Origin: Rotaria sordida
Taxonomy: Eukaryota > Rotifera > Eurotatoria > Philodinida > Philodinidae
Direction of reading: 5' to 3'
DNA length: 64,000 nucleotides
NCBI GenBank assembly: GCA_905250125.1
Contig: CAJNOL010000642.1
Coordinates: 12,008 to 76,007 of the forward strand
The notes under the pieces are model-generated. The model was not told the origin of the DNA and searched no databases. It saw nothing but the letters and a program-made list of their open reading frames with translations. Of the stretch, positions 47,192 through 59,400 are shown piece by piece (within the stretch, counting starts at the first letter, position 1; every line of letters begins with the position of its first letter). The position numbers and the translations under genes were made by a program.

Positions 47192-47340
47192 TGTATGTGT
47201 GTGTGTGTGTGTACGTGAGTGTGTGTATGTGTGTATGTATTGTGTATCCCGGTTGATGATTTATATGTACATATATAAATCATCGTCTCGATCAGATCAT
47301 ATAAACATGTGTGTGTGTACGTGTGTGTGTGTGTGAGTGC
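47192..47340. repeat. (TG)n-rich region
   Basis: Several interrupted TG runs (47196-47240 and 47308-47336) directly after the stop of the Asp-rich gene, probably in its 3' UTR. Confidence 0.8.
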
Positions 47341-47413
47341 AGCTAAACGGTGAATGAATTTAAGACGGACAAATAATATTTTATTTTATTTTATTATTTT
47401 CTAAAGTATTTAA

Positions 47414-47863
47414 TTAATTATGATGATTATATGTTTCAATTTCAATATTACTCTCAGCTAGATGAAGTGGTATTTGTGTACCATCAATTTTATACAATAT
47501 AGCAGTTGTTTTCATTGAATATGATTTACCATCTTGATTAAGAATTTTTTCAAGACAATATTCAATGAAATCACCTTGATTAATAATATATTTATTATTT
47601 GTTATTCGTTTACATTCTGATTTTGATGATTGATTGAAATGAGAATTGATATGATCATTGAATATAGGTTGTATATAATTCCATATATCATTGATAATAT
47701 CTTGATTAATAATTGTTGAATCATATGGATAGGAAAGAATATCAGTTTGATTTTGTCGTCGTTGTCGAATAAGATTTTGTTCAAATTTTGATATAGGTCG
47801 AAGTTCGATAAAATTTAAAATAGTTAAAAATAATATAAATAGATTTATAATGAATGTATGCAT
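47414..47863 (-). CDS. Small secreted protein
   Basis: Intronless, 149 residues from the ATG at 47863. The start MHTFIINLFILFLTILNFIE is a good signal peptide; an upstream in-frame ATG at 47932 would add 23 residues before it and spoil that signal, so the inner ATG is preferred. A basic site RQRRQNQ (~33-39) could be a processing site. The mature part has two Cys (SECKRIT and EYCLEKI), which may form one disulfide, and ends with the His/Asn tail NHHN. No family recognised. A secreted peptide or small extracellular protein is an inference from the signal. Confidence 0.68.
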   Translation of the reverse strand: MHTFIINLFILFLTILNFIELRPISKFEQNLIRQRRQNQTDILSYPYDSTIINQDIINDIWNYIQPIFNDHINSHFNQSSKSECKRITNNKYIINQGDFIEYCLEKILNQDGKSYSMKTTAILYKIDGTQIPLHLAESNIEIETYNHHN

Positions 47864-49825
47864 GTTTTTTTTCTTCGATATTGAAAATTTGTAGAAAATG
47901 AAAGAGATATAATAGAATAAGATTGAAATCATTTATGGATAGAAAAACAATCTTATTGATTAAAAACATATGAGTTATAGACAAACAAAAAAAAAAAAAG
48001 GAATTAAATTTTTGTTATAAGTTTTATATGAAATTGTTTAAATATTCTATAGAAAATTCTGCAAGTCAAGTATAAAACTACAACTATTGTTTTGTTTTAA
48101 TTCAAATAATGGTTTTTTTTTTGTTGAATATTACTTTTAATTTATATTCATCATGAATTAAATTTTATTAAAACTGTATGCAAAAAGAAAAGCTTCTATA
48201 ACATAAATAGAAGTAACAGTTCGATCAAGAAGAAACAAAAATAAAGTTAATTAAAAACTTTCGTGTTTAATTAGTAATTATAACTTTGTTGACAATAAAA
48301 AAATATTTACAGTAAATCAACAACAAGTAACGCAGGCTTTAACTTATGGAAGAACCTCTGCAGATGTCAAATTGCTTTTCGACCAAAACGATATTCATTT
48401 AATGAGTAATAAAAAAGTCTAGAATCGTTTGATTTTCCAAACCTTCATTTTTGAAATATCGAAATTTGTTACATTTTTCAATAAAAGCTGTAGTTTCCTC
48501 AGGTTGTATGGAAAATCGATTTTTAACTTCAAACTTTGCATAAATGAAATTCTCAATGAGATTAGTTCATTAGACAAGTTGTAACTTTTCTAGTATTTCC
48601 TATCCTTAGATATTTAATATTCGAAATTTGTTCATATATTTACATCACCAGTAAGAAAATACTAGTTGTTCAATCAACTAATCTCATTAAGAATTTTGTT
48701 AGTGGAAAGTTTGAAGCCGACAGTCGATTTTTCACGTGATCTGATGGGAATCACAGCTTTTTTGTTAAAAAATCCAGTACAATTCGATATCTTACAAAAA
48801 AACAAAAGGTCTGTGTAGATATAAGAACGAATAAAGAAAAAAGCATCAATTTGTGGAAAATCTTATGTGATAAACATATGAATATGAGTCAGTGTTTTAT
48901 TAAAATATATTCAAAGTCTCGAAAAACAAATAATAAACTCGTCTTTTGAAAATCAATATTTCACATAGCATTATTCTGGCTCTTTATTCAAAAACAAAAA
49001 CGACATTCTATTTGATTTCATTCAAAAAATATTTTTATTATCTATTTATTTAGCGAAGTCTACTGATCGGAAAAGGTCAATATTATCTGTATATGAATAT
49101 GACAGGATTTTATCAATTTGAAAAAAATATTTTTAAAAGTATTTTAATATACTACGATTTGTTTCTCATCAAAATATTCTTATCTAATATCATAAAATTC
49201 AAAATTAATGTTCAATTATAAAAAGCAATCTTTGTTTTCCTTAAATCAAAATACAACAATAGATTAAATTTCATCATCAGACAGAGACCCCTGTAATAAA
49301 ACTAGTTAGTTGAAGATACTTCAGTTTGATGAAAGATAATATCATATTATGCTCTCACTGTTTTGTATGGTCAAAATTAAAATTATGCGTAATATAAACT
49401 TTATATTTCTTATCTTTGAAGAGATAACAAATGTAGATATAAATAAAAGCCTCTTGAACTATGAGGGACACGTAATATTCACCCACTTTTTGAATCATCA
49501 ACTAAATACCCTTCAATCAATCATCTAAAAGACTCATTATGCAAAATAAAATTGACACATATTAAGGAGAAAAAAGCATATGTCAAATGATCAAGTAACA
49601 ATCATATTCTCATGCCTCACTGATTTGATGCAACTTCGAAATACAAAAGTATCACATGCTTACGTTTTTTTTTTCGTATACGCTTCGTTATTTCATTCTT
49701 TCATTATCATCTAGGTAAATTGAAAAAGAAGAAAAGATAGATTTGATATCGACAAATACAATTACTTTTCGATAAATGTATACTTTGAAATGATTTATTT
49801 CATTTGTAGATATTCTTAAAAAAAC
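47864..49825. other. 2 kb divergent intergenic region
   Basis: Between the secreted-protein gene (-) and HAAO (+). Contains the foldback at 48456-48790. Nothing else recognised; it should hold the HAAO promoter close to 49825. Confidence 0.5.
48456..48790. repeat. Foldback (MITE-like) element
   Basis: Left arm about 48456-48605 and right arm about 48648-48790 are inverted copies: both begin ATATCGAA, carry AAAAGCTGT, AAAATCGA, CTTCAAACTTT and AATGAGATTAGTT in the same order, and reach CTAGTATTT near the ~40 bp loop. No coding capacity. Confidence 0.78.
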
Positions 49826-52800
49826 ATGCCTAGTTCGCCTATTAATAAGATTAATGTTGACCAATGGCTTAAAGAAAACGAACAACAATTTCAACCTCCT
49901 GTTTGTAATAAATTATTGTAAGTGTCAATAAATCTATACAGTATAGATTTATTTAAACGTTTTTTTTTATTTATTATAGACATAATAATCAATTGACAAT
50001 AATGTTTGTTGGTGGACCAAATATTCGTAAAGATTATCATTTAGAAGAAGGCGAAGAAGTATTATTTATTGGAAAAAAATTAATCAATTAATCATTTTTG
50101 AGTTTTTTCTTTCTTTCTTTCTTTTTTTTGATAGGTTTTCTATCAGATAAAGGGTGATATGTGTTTAAAAGTTCTTGAACAAAATCAACATCGTGATATT
50201 ATGATTAAAGAAGGAGAAGTAAAAGTTTTTATTTGAGATAAATATCTAATACTTACAAAATTGAATTATTCAGATCTTTCTTTTACCAGCAAATATACCT
50301 CATTCACCGAATCGTTTTGAAAATAGTATGGGATTTGTTATGGAAAGAAAGCGAGATGAAGATGAATTGGATTGTGTAAGGTATTGAAATCCAAAAACAC
50401 AATGAAAAAAAAAAGGAAAATTTTCAACTTTTTATTGTTTCAGATATTATCAAGATCATTCAACAAATCGTTTGTACGAAAGATGGTTTCATACAACAAA
50501 TCTTGGTATACAATTAGGTCCGGTAATAAAAGAGTGAGTTATAATATTCAAATGAGAAATCTTTTTATGTACTAAATAAATAATATATTGTTCGGTAAAT
50601 AGTATATAATAGACAATTATCATATGAAAGAATAATTTATTATTAGAGAAACATTTTAAATAAAATACTATTGATAATTGATCTGTCTGAATCAGCTTAA
50701 AAAAAGTTTCGGCACAAGTTCACTTTAATCACGCCTTGTGAACTCATTGACGTAATTCACACACCCACACGCACCTGTATCAGCATTAGCACACTGTTAT
50801 AAATATGATCAAAGTACATTCATTCTAAAATTTCTAATTAATTCATGAGTACTTATTTTTATTTGAACATGTTATGCGTGGAAATTTCGATTAAATTACA
50901 TATCTATTTTATTCGAACAAAGTTAATCATCAATTGATTTTACATAGATGAGTTTTGCCTGTCATATAACAGGAAGCATCCGGAAATTTAAATTCAGCTC
51001 ATTTTTTTTTCCTTTGTATTCTATTCATCAGTATTGATTTTGCCATGAAATACGAAGAATTTTCTTTAATATGAATCTTCATATCATCCGAAATAAGAGT
51101 AGATATAGTTCTACATAAAAAAATATGATACATCAATATTTATTTTTTTTTTTTTTAAAGATTTTTTCAATCTGAAGAATATCTTACTGGTCAACCAAAA
51201 GCAGGTAGAATATTAATAAATATTTTTGATATAGTTTAAGCAAAAGAAAAATTTTTGTAGATAGTTATCTTGAAAATCCACCTGTACAAAATAATGAAAA
51301 AATAAAATTAGATTATCCATTTTCATTAAATGAATGGATCGATAAACATGAAGAAGAATTTTCAAATGGTAAACCAATAAGTTTATTTCAAGATAAATTT
51401 CAAGCAAGAATATATGTTATGCCAAAAGGTCAACATTTGATTGATTGTTCTAATTGTGATGTTTGGTTATGGCAATATGTTAGTAATTAGTTTTAATTAG
51501 AAAATAAATTTTTTTTTTTCAATTTTTCTTACTTCAATTTAAATAGAAAGGACATTCAACAGCTAAAATAACTACTAATGATAAAGAAGAATCAGTTATT
51601 GATTTAGAACAAATGGATTCTGTTTATCTAAATCTTCATTGGACGTAAGTATTAGTTATGCTTCGTTTGTTTTGTTTTTTTTGTTTATACAAAAAAGAAT
51701 ATGATAATTATTGATGCAGAAAGATTCGAAATGACATTTAATTTACGAAACTTGAAGGTTTATTTGAATAGGTCAAATACTGATTAACCTAATCAATTTT
51801 GACAACCATATTAATTTTTGTTTTTGTTGTTTGATAATTGAGAAAGTATAGTATTGTATTAGAATAAGAGAATTTTCTATATTTTTTAATTCTGTTTTGT
51901 TCATTTATTTATTTATTTTATTTATTTTTGTGTCTAAAAATGACACAATAAACATATACATAGTATAAATCAAATGATAATTTTTAAGACATATAAATAG
52001 TTTGTTTGTCTGAAATTATCATTTATACGAAGATACATTTTGCATATGATAAAGGACAAAATATATATATAGAATTAATTATAGGAAAAATTTCAAAATT
52101 AAAACTATGATATTACTTTATATAAATTAATTTTATCGAGTTCGAGAAATCAATTTTTCGGTAACAGATTCATTTAAAGTATAATTATCTTGACGAATTG
52201 TTGTTAATGTTGTTGTTACTGATGTATTCATTCGTGTTATAATATACATTAATTGATGTGTACCAACTTTTGTACGTACAAGTTCATCTATTTTTGGTGC
52301 CATTCTAAGTGTTAATGTTACAATAATTGCACATAATAGTATAATTAAAAGTCCAACAATACTAACAATTCGTGCAATAATACGTTTTTTACGATCAGCA
52401 GCTGCTAATAAACGTTGTTGTTTAAGTTCAAATAAATTTGCTGGTGTTCGATTAACAACTGAACCAATTGATGTAGTAAAATTTGTATTCAATTTTCTAG
52501 AACCTTGTTGTTCTTGTTGTTGATTATTAGGTTGTTTAAAAATAAGATATTGTAGAAAAGCATCACGTACATCTGTATCATTATCAAAATTTTCAGTTAT
52601 TCGTCGTGATGAATTTCTTATAGATAATGGATAGGATTGTTCAGGTATAGGAGAATTATTTGTAGCAGTTGACATCAATTGATGTACAACAACAATAATA
52701 TTGATAATTGAAATAACATCAGCATATTTGTTGTTTAGTTAGTACATTTGCATAATCAATTTATGAGATCGATACGATGTGATGCGATGCAATGTAATAA

Positions 52801-55800
52801 CGAATAAGAGAAAACCTAGAAAACAAACTATAAGAAGATAGAATGACAATGTCAACACCGTTAAAAAAACCGAGAAAAAATGATCTCTATTGATTACTCT
52901 TCATGTTCATCTATTTTCTTTTCTATCTTATTTTTAAACTAATAAAAACACAATAATATATTATTGTTTTTAACTGACATATCAAATCATATGTGACATT
53001 ATTCTAATATATATTTCAATTTCGAATATTTTGTTTATGTCATATGATAACTTATGAATTTAAAAGAAAAGATTTTTTTCGAATGGATATTTATTTATGA
53101 TTAGTTAATAAAGAATAAATATAAACTGATAAAATCTATTTGTATAAAAATACTCGAGTATTATTTGATGATTACTTACAAAATATGAAATATCCGTGCG
53201 ATTTATGTATCTCAACTTCTTAAAATATTCCATGATGACAAACTTACAATTGAATAAAGCATACTGTGATAATAACAATGTATATTTATTCAATTAGAGC
53301 TTTTGTTCGCCATAATATAAGTGGAGCGGTAAATTAGTAAATGCAACAACTAGAAGCTGAATTGGAAAATTTATAATAAGATTTAGAACTAGCATGCGAT
53401 GATGCACTACATCAACTATCATGCTTATTTCGTATTATCATTGTTTAGTAAATAATCTTACATACGTTTTTCTATTTTCTTCATCGATCTCTTTTTCTTC
53501 TTCTTTTATTTCTATAATTGGTACTCTCTTGTTTGGAGGTCTGCAGAATAATCTCGAACCCCGAAAATCCCGTTTGTCCCGTCCCGCGGGGCAATTGAGA
53601 CTGTCCCCAAAATTTTTTAGAACGAGACATTCAGAATCGGAACTATTTAAAAAAATTCGGGGCGGGACAAATAGGAGTCGGGACTATTCAGAAAAAACTG
53701 CTGTTCCGAATTTCCTGAATTTACATATCAAAACGCGTCGTAAGTTTAAGACTTCTTATTTCTAGCAAGTATCTTAATATTTAAATAAATAATATAGACA
53801 GAAAAAATGCAGAAAAAAGCTACTGTCAGATGTCTTAGAATCTGTTCTCTATCATTTCTTTTTATCAGCTGCTTCGTTGCTACTATAATTTAGGCATATC
53901 ATCTCGTTTAATTAGTATACTCTACGCATCAATCAGTGCGCGTGTGAGTACCAAAGTGTACTTGAACTACGGTTTTACCCCAAATTAATCTCTTTTTTTC
54001 TTACACTTCAGCTATAGATAAGTAAATTTTCATTAACGCTCCAATATTTCATTTGACGAGTAGAAAATTATTAATTTCATCTACACCTAGACGTGTTTCT
54101 TGGTCGGTATTGTGCTGTCAATTATATAAATTAAAAGATAGCTAGTTCGTCTAATAGCTATATATATATATATATGAATACAGATTGTCTCTTGGTGGTA
54201 TAGAAAATGTATTCTTCTTTGACAAAAATGATATTTTTGTATTTCTTTCGGTCAAAGGGACATTCGGAATTAGGTCATTTTGAGAAATCACTGGATAGGA
54301 CAAACGGGATTCTGGACACGAAAAAGTTTGTTCCGGAGATCTCTACTCTTGCTTCCCTTGTCAATAAGCTGTGATGTGATTGTTGTTGAAAAATGAAGAG
54401 AAAAAAAACCGAGATAGAGAGAACAATGCTCACCCGAAACGGTTCAAACTTCCTGTAGTTGCTTTATATCGTTTCTTGTCTACCACATAACTATGAGTGC
54501 TGTCACACGTTGGTATCATTTGACAGGAAACAAGGAGAAAAAAAGAAAAAGAAAGAAATGTAGAACGAAGACATTATTTATTTTCTTTCTCTATCTCCTT
54601 TTCTGCTTAACGTTCTATTAGAGGTTTCACTTTTTTTTCTCTTCTAGGAATAAGAAGAAGAAGAAGAAGAAGAACGGAAATCCCCATCTATTCTTAGTCT
54701 TCGTTTCTCATTTTTCTTACTTTTTTTTTCAAATGTTCATATGTCACTACTGTCGATGTGTATACCTTCTGGTGTTCTAGTCTCTATTTAAAAAAGTGAA
54801 CTAAAAACAAACACATTAGAATAACTAAGCATGAAATAGTAATGACAAAAATAAATTGGAAAGCATTTGTGTATGAGCGCTCTTGCATATTTACACATTA
54901 AATGAGTAATGATGTTGCACGAGCATGGAATTTATATATATATAGGATCGATTGTCATTGGAGAATCTACAATCATTTTGTTTTTTCTTTTCTCGATAAA
55001 AGAAAAAGAAGATGACGAACCAATGTCAAAAACTATTAGGAAAGAGAATGACAAACGAAGTAGAATACTAAGTGGATCTACTTAGAAATAAAATAATCGA
55101 CAAAAAGTCAACTGAAATATCATCTATCATTAGTACATTGAAACGAACAAACATAAAAACAGAGAAAAAAAATCACTAATATTTATTTTCTTAAAAAAAG
55201 AAATCACTATTAGCATGACAATGTAAACTATATGATAGTTGATAGTAAATTAATGATTAAAAAAAAAAGAGACATGAAGATAATGAAAGAGGATATATGC
55301 TTTGTCAAGTAATTCATACGAAATGGTTGACAAAAATGCATTGAGACATCCGAAGAGATTCTCTAATGTATATTTTATGTGAAAAGATAAGAAAAAACAT
55401 TAAATGGAACGTAATACCGAAGGTTTTACATACGGAGATAAGATGATTGATAAAGAGACAAACACGGTACGTATCCTTTTGGGATTTGTTGTTTTTACAT
55501 AAGAAAAGATTGAATCATGTATCATACTTGCTTTTTTTTCTTCCTTTCTTTTTTCTATAAGATAAGAACTATTATTATTCTTAACAATCGAACAATCAAT
55601 GAATTCTTATTTTACTTAATAAAAATACTTTATCTGTTTTATTTTTGAGGCATGTACTATTGAACAAACAGGAAAAGGAAATTCGTCACAATATATCGAA
55701 TGCATACATCAATGCTTTTTTCCGTTATTGATGAATTCTAACACTATACACGCGTCATTTGTATTTCTATACGTTTGTGTATGTCCAAAGCTAATCGACG

Positions 55801-56420
55801 ATTAGAAACATACAATTAATAATCGTTGTCCTTGTCATTTTGTATCATCAACTATGCCCTTGAGAATATGAAAAAGAACTAAAAAAAGAAAGAAAAATGA
55901 CCAAAGACAAATAAATCATGTTCATTTGAAAAAAGAAACGAATATATTGATCAAGCTAAACTGAATAATATTAGAATAAATAATAAAAAAAGAAAACTTA
56001 AAAAAAAAAGGAAAGAGATGTGAAAGATAAAATTACCTTCTGTGTATAATTATAAATGAAGATCAAAAGAATTGATGGTTCGTAGAAAATGACATTAGAT
56101 ATAGTAGCATTTTCCGCTTTAAATTTCTTTTTTTTTTTTGGTCTATCTTCTTATTAATAGAATTTCATGTATCATAAGGGCATATATATATAAATAGACT
56201 GTTTTCTCAATGTGTATGTTCTACCAATATAATATCCTAGAATTTTTTTTCTCTTCATGTTTCAGAACACAAAACAAGAAAAGATATTGAAAAGAAATTC
56301 TATCTACTATTCTATGCAATGAGTAAAATATATTTATCTAATTTTAGGTGTCAGTTGAATGTTGACAATAATGGATTTGTTTTAGCCGTAAGTCAAGATC
56401 CAACACGAAAAAACGGATGA
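49826..56420 (+). CDS. HAAO: 3-hydroxyanthranilate 3,4-dioxygenase
   Basis: Nine exons: 49826-49917, 49980-50058, 50135-50218, 50274-50380, 50444-50533, 51161-51204, 51261-51478, 51547-51644, 56348-56420; 294 residues (human 286). The cytosolic cupin enzyme opens the ring of 3-hydroxyanthranilate in the kynurenine pathway, leading to quinolinate and NAD+. Seen: [40 protein letters not shown] with iron ligands His51 and Glu57, PANIPHSP with His95, then [20 protein letters not shown] and the second cupin half (DVWLWQY). The last exon is 4.7 kb away and reads [15 protein letters not shown], matching the family C-terminus (SVTQDP..K). The donor at 51645 is GTAAGT. A nearer acceptor at 51719 would give a short tail (KIRNDI) without family likeness, so it is rejected or is a minor form. 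Confidence 0.95.
50534..51160 (+). other. HAAO intron 5 (627 bp)
   Basis: GT-AG intron, AT-rich, T-tract before the acceptor. No repeat or frame recognised. Confidence 0.6.
52133..52675 (-). CDS. Single-pass membrane protein nested in HAAO intron
   Basis: Intronless, 180 residues from the ATG at 52675. A polar N-terminal half (Ser/Asn/Gln-rich, [13 protein letters not shown] at ~37-49) leads to a basic stretch (ADRKKR) and one strong membrane span ([21 protein letters not shown], about 103-123). The remaining ~57 residues have Asn-x-Ser/Thr sites ([13 protein letters not shown]), so this side is probably extracellular and glycosylated, a type II topology since the basic residues precede the span. 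No family recognised. It lies antisense inside the long HAAO intron; the clean 180-codon frame and host codon use argue for a real gene. Confidence 0.68.
   Translation of the reverse strand: MSTATNNSPIPEQSYPLSIRNSSRRITENFDNDTDVRDAFLQYLIFKQPNNQQQEQQGSRKLNTNFTTSIGSVVNRTPANLFELKQQRLLAAADRKKRIIARIVSIVGLLIILLCAIIVTLTLRMAPKIDELVRTKVGTHQLMYIITRMNTSVTTTLTTIRQDNYTLNESVTEKLISRTR
53562..54314. repeat. GC-rich inverted-repeat island in HAAO intron 8
   Basis: A strikingly G+C-rich patch in AT-rich DNA. AAAATCCCGTTTGTCC (53564-53579) recurs inverted as GGACAAACGGGATTCT near 54298-54313 (15 of 16). A closer hairpin partner also exists at 53657-53683 (GGGGCGGGACAAATAGGAGT). The motif GGGACAAA-(C/T)-GG recurs in both orientations. 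This suggests a mobile-element remnant about 0.75-0.8 kb long with inverted ends. Confidence 0.6.
54652..54674. repeat. (AAG)n microsatellite
   Basis: About seven AAG units. Confidence 0.85.
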
Positions 56421-59400
56421 ATATTAACGAAGGAAAGAAAACAATGTATTTTTTTTTGTTTTTTATATTCATATTTTTAATAAAAATTAAATAAAGCTAT
56501 TAAAATTGAGTGATTGATCAAAATATTCATTACCTCTAAATAATAAAAAATCAATCAGAATTGAATCAATCAAAACATAACAAAATTCCACGTTTAATAA
56601 GGCATATAATATTGGCTTAAGATAGAATAAGAATATATGCTGATTAGAGAAAAAACAACTACATAATAGTACTTATACTAAGCAGGATATAGTTTATCAC
56701 TGACAATTATATTCACATCTGTCTTAGATTACGATTATGAACCAAGTTTGTCCCTGGAATATGTACCTAGAAAATGAATGTTTACAAAGAATAATTTTCT
56801 CATTTATATAAAAGCTATTTGTTTTTCTAAACATTTTTATTTTCTGATGAAAATCATGAATAAACTTAATGACGCTTTATTTAAAATATATATCATGCAA
56901 AAAAATATATATTTCTATTACATTTTATATATAGAAGCTACATTTATAATTTTCCGTCTTTTTTGGTATGCATATTTTTTCCATCAATTGCTTTTCTTCT
57001 AGAATAAATAGATGTGAGAAACAGCATAATTGTAATCTTCTTTTATACTTAGGGCAAAGTAAATGTTGTATCTGAGATCCTTCATTACCGTAGAGAAAGT
57101 TCGAAGAAACCTTCTTTCTATATACATTAATTAATAAAAATAGTGCTCTATATTTTTCTAATATTTCATCATTTTTCAAACCAATGTCATATTAATAAAA
57201 TTTCTATAAGAACTATTTATTATGATATGTGACGATAAATATAAATGTCCTTTCAAAGAAAAAAAAAGAGAGGCTGATGGATATATTTTGAATTATGTAG
57301 AGAACTATAGTTTTTAGCTTTATAATAATAAAATGAAACCGCATCGAATCGTATATTATAGAATTTTTTTTTCTAAAAATGTTTTCTCAAGTTTTTAATC
57401 AAATTTCTAAAAAAAAACCAATGTCACAAACGGCTTCCTATTATCAAAAGAAAAAAAAAGCAAAAAAGTGGGTTTTTTTTTCAACAACAGGAATTCCAGA
57501 AGAAATCAACTTCACATTTTAAGTAAGATACCTATAACTTCTGGATGGTTGAATTCAAATATCTAGATTTTGGAAAGTTTTATAGATCTTCGATTGATGA
57601 TTCGAATCCATATCTAATCATTGAAAATTTACTTCAAATTTCTCACAAGGTAAATTTGTTCTCAAGAAGATCGATTGAAAACTTAACAAAAAAACAACAA
57701 ATACTGTGATTTTCGATTCAACATGTGTTCATTGCCTCTTTATAAAGGTACAAAACCTTATGTCACTGTGATATTTCTATTAGCAGTGATTCACAATATA
57801 CTCATTAGCCTGTTTTTTTACTTTGAAAGGACACTTATGTTGTCATCACATGTCAAAATAAGTGGTTCTTATCGAAATTTCATTGCTATATAATGTTAAT
57901 TGAAAAATGATAAAATATTAGAGAAACAAAGAGCACTATTTTTAGTATCGGTGCATAGAAAAACAAGGCTTCTTCGACTTTTCTATACAGTGTTGAAGTA
58001 TTTTCGCCATTTCATTAACTATACCCTAAGTGCTAATCAAAAATAATCAATAGAAAATTTATGTGCGAAATGTGCTTTTCTAATATGAAACAATTGAATA
58101 TTCTTTTTTGTTTTTTGAAGAATTTATATTGTTGGATGATTGAAATTCAAATACAAAATATTCATTTAACTAATGTCTGAAGTAATTCTAAGCTTTGAAG
58201 TCCATATTTTACTTATAAGTAGGGCATTTGTAAACCAGAAAAATTTTAAGAGGATTTGAAACCACAATGCGATTTGACTGATAGATAGAAATTTTTCTTG
58301 AAATATCTCTACAGGACTTTCATTTTTCAGCAAAATACTGTTTTACTGAAAAATCAATGTCTTATGCGAAATTCTCAAGAAAACTTTTATCTCTCAGTCA
58401 ATGCATAACGAGAAGTTCATATTCTCTAGAGATTTTTCCTGTCGTACAAGGCACCTACTTATGGACGAAGTAGAGCGCTAACAACTATGAATTACTTCGA
58501 AGAGTTCCGTTGTTAGCCAAAACAAAGACAGAGATAGTATGTGCTCAAACTAACACATTATTCAATCTTTAACTTTAAGGATCCGAAAAAAACGTGATGG
58601 TTTCATTAGTAACGTGTTATGAATGTCGAGAATAAAAATTTGATTATTTTTTAATTTTTTTTTTTCTATTCTGGATTTGTATCTTACTCAATAAAAACTC
58701 TAAATTAAATAGTTAATTGGTAAAAATGAATTAACAATAGAAAATTCAAAAAAATGAAATATTACTTTATTTCAAAGAGATCTTATTATATTTCCAAGCC
58801 ATACCAAGACAGACCAAGTAAAAAGTTTCCACATATTGGCATCAATTTATAAGGACAATATTATCCTTATATAATAAATGCTATACACTATACCAATGAT
58901 CTTGTTGACGGCAATAAATTGATGAGACAATAGTGTTAGATTTCATTTTTTTTACAAGCTGATAAGTGTTGATGATACTCTAACAACCTATAGATTGAAT
59001 AATCTTTTTTTTAGTTTAGGTTGATTATTGTCTATAATAAATCACAAGATTTTCTTTTAGATGTAATCAAGGTAAAAATATCCTAGAATTTTTTATCTAA
59101 GTTATCTATCTAGTAGATCTAAATTGAATTTTACATGTCATTCAACGTACTAATCAATACAAATATATATATAGTGCTAATCAGTAGCATCTAAAACGAC
59201 CACTGCAGTTTACAGATCAAATCTATCGTTAAGATTTCTCTAAATGCCTTACACAAATTGACGAAGAAAAAAAAAAGAAAAGCAATTAACATTCATTTAT
59301 TTAAAATCTAAAGTTTTATTGTCAACTAATAACTTTACAATGTATTTGAATGTTATCAATTGAGTAGGAATTATTGTAAATTATATTAAATGATCATTAT

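Larger units (their letters stand above)
51645..56347 (+). other. HAAO intron 8 (4.7 kb) with a nested gene
   Basis: Defined by GTAAGT at 51645 and the AG at 56346-56347 before the family-like last exon. It is tens of times longer than the typical introns here. It holds the minus-strand gene 52133-52675, the GC-rich inverted-repeat island 53562-54314 and several microsatellites. The remainder (54350-56340) shows no gene. Confidence 0.8.

Noticed and set aside
51720-51741. Alternative short last exon of HAAO
   Set aside because: Phase fits, but the tail KIRNDI has no family likeness, whereas the exon at 56348 has a clear one.
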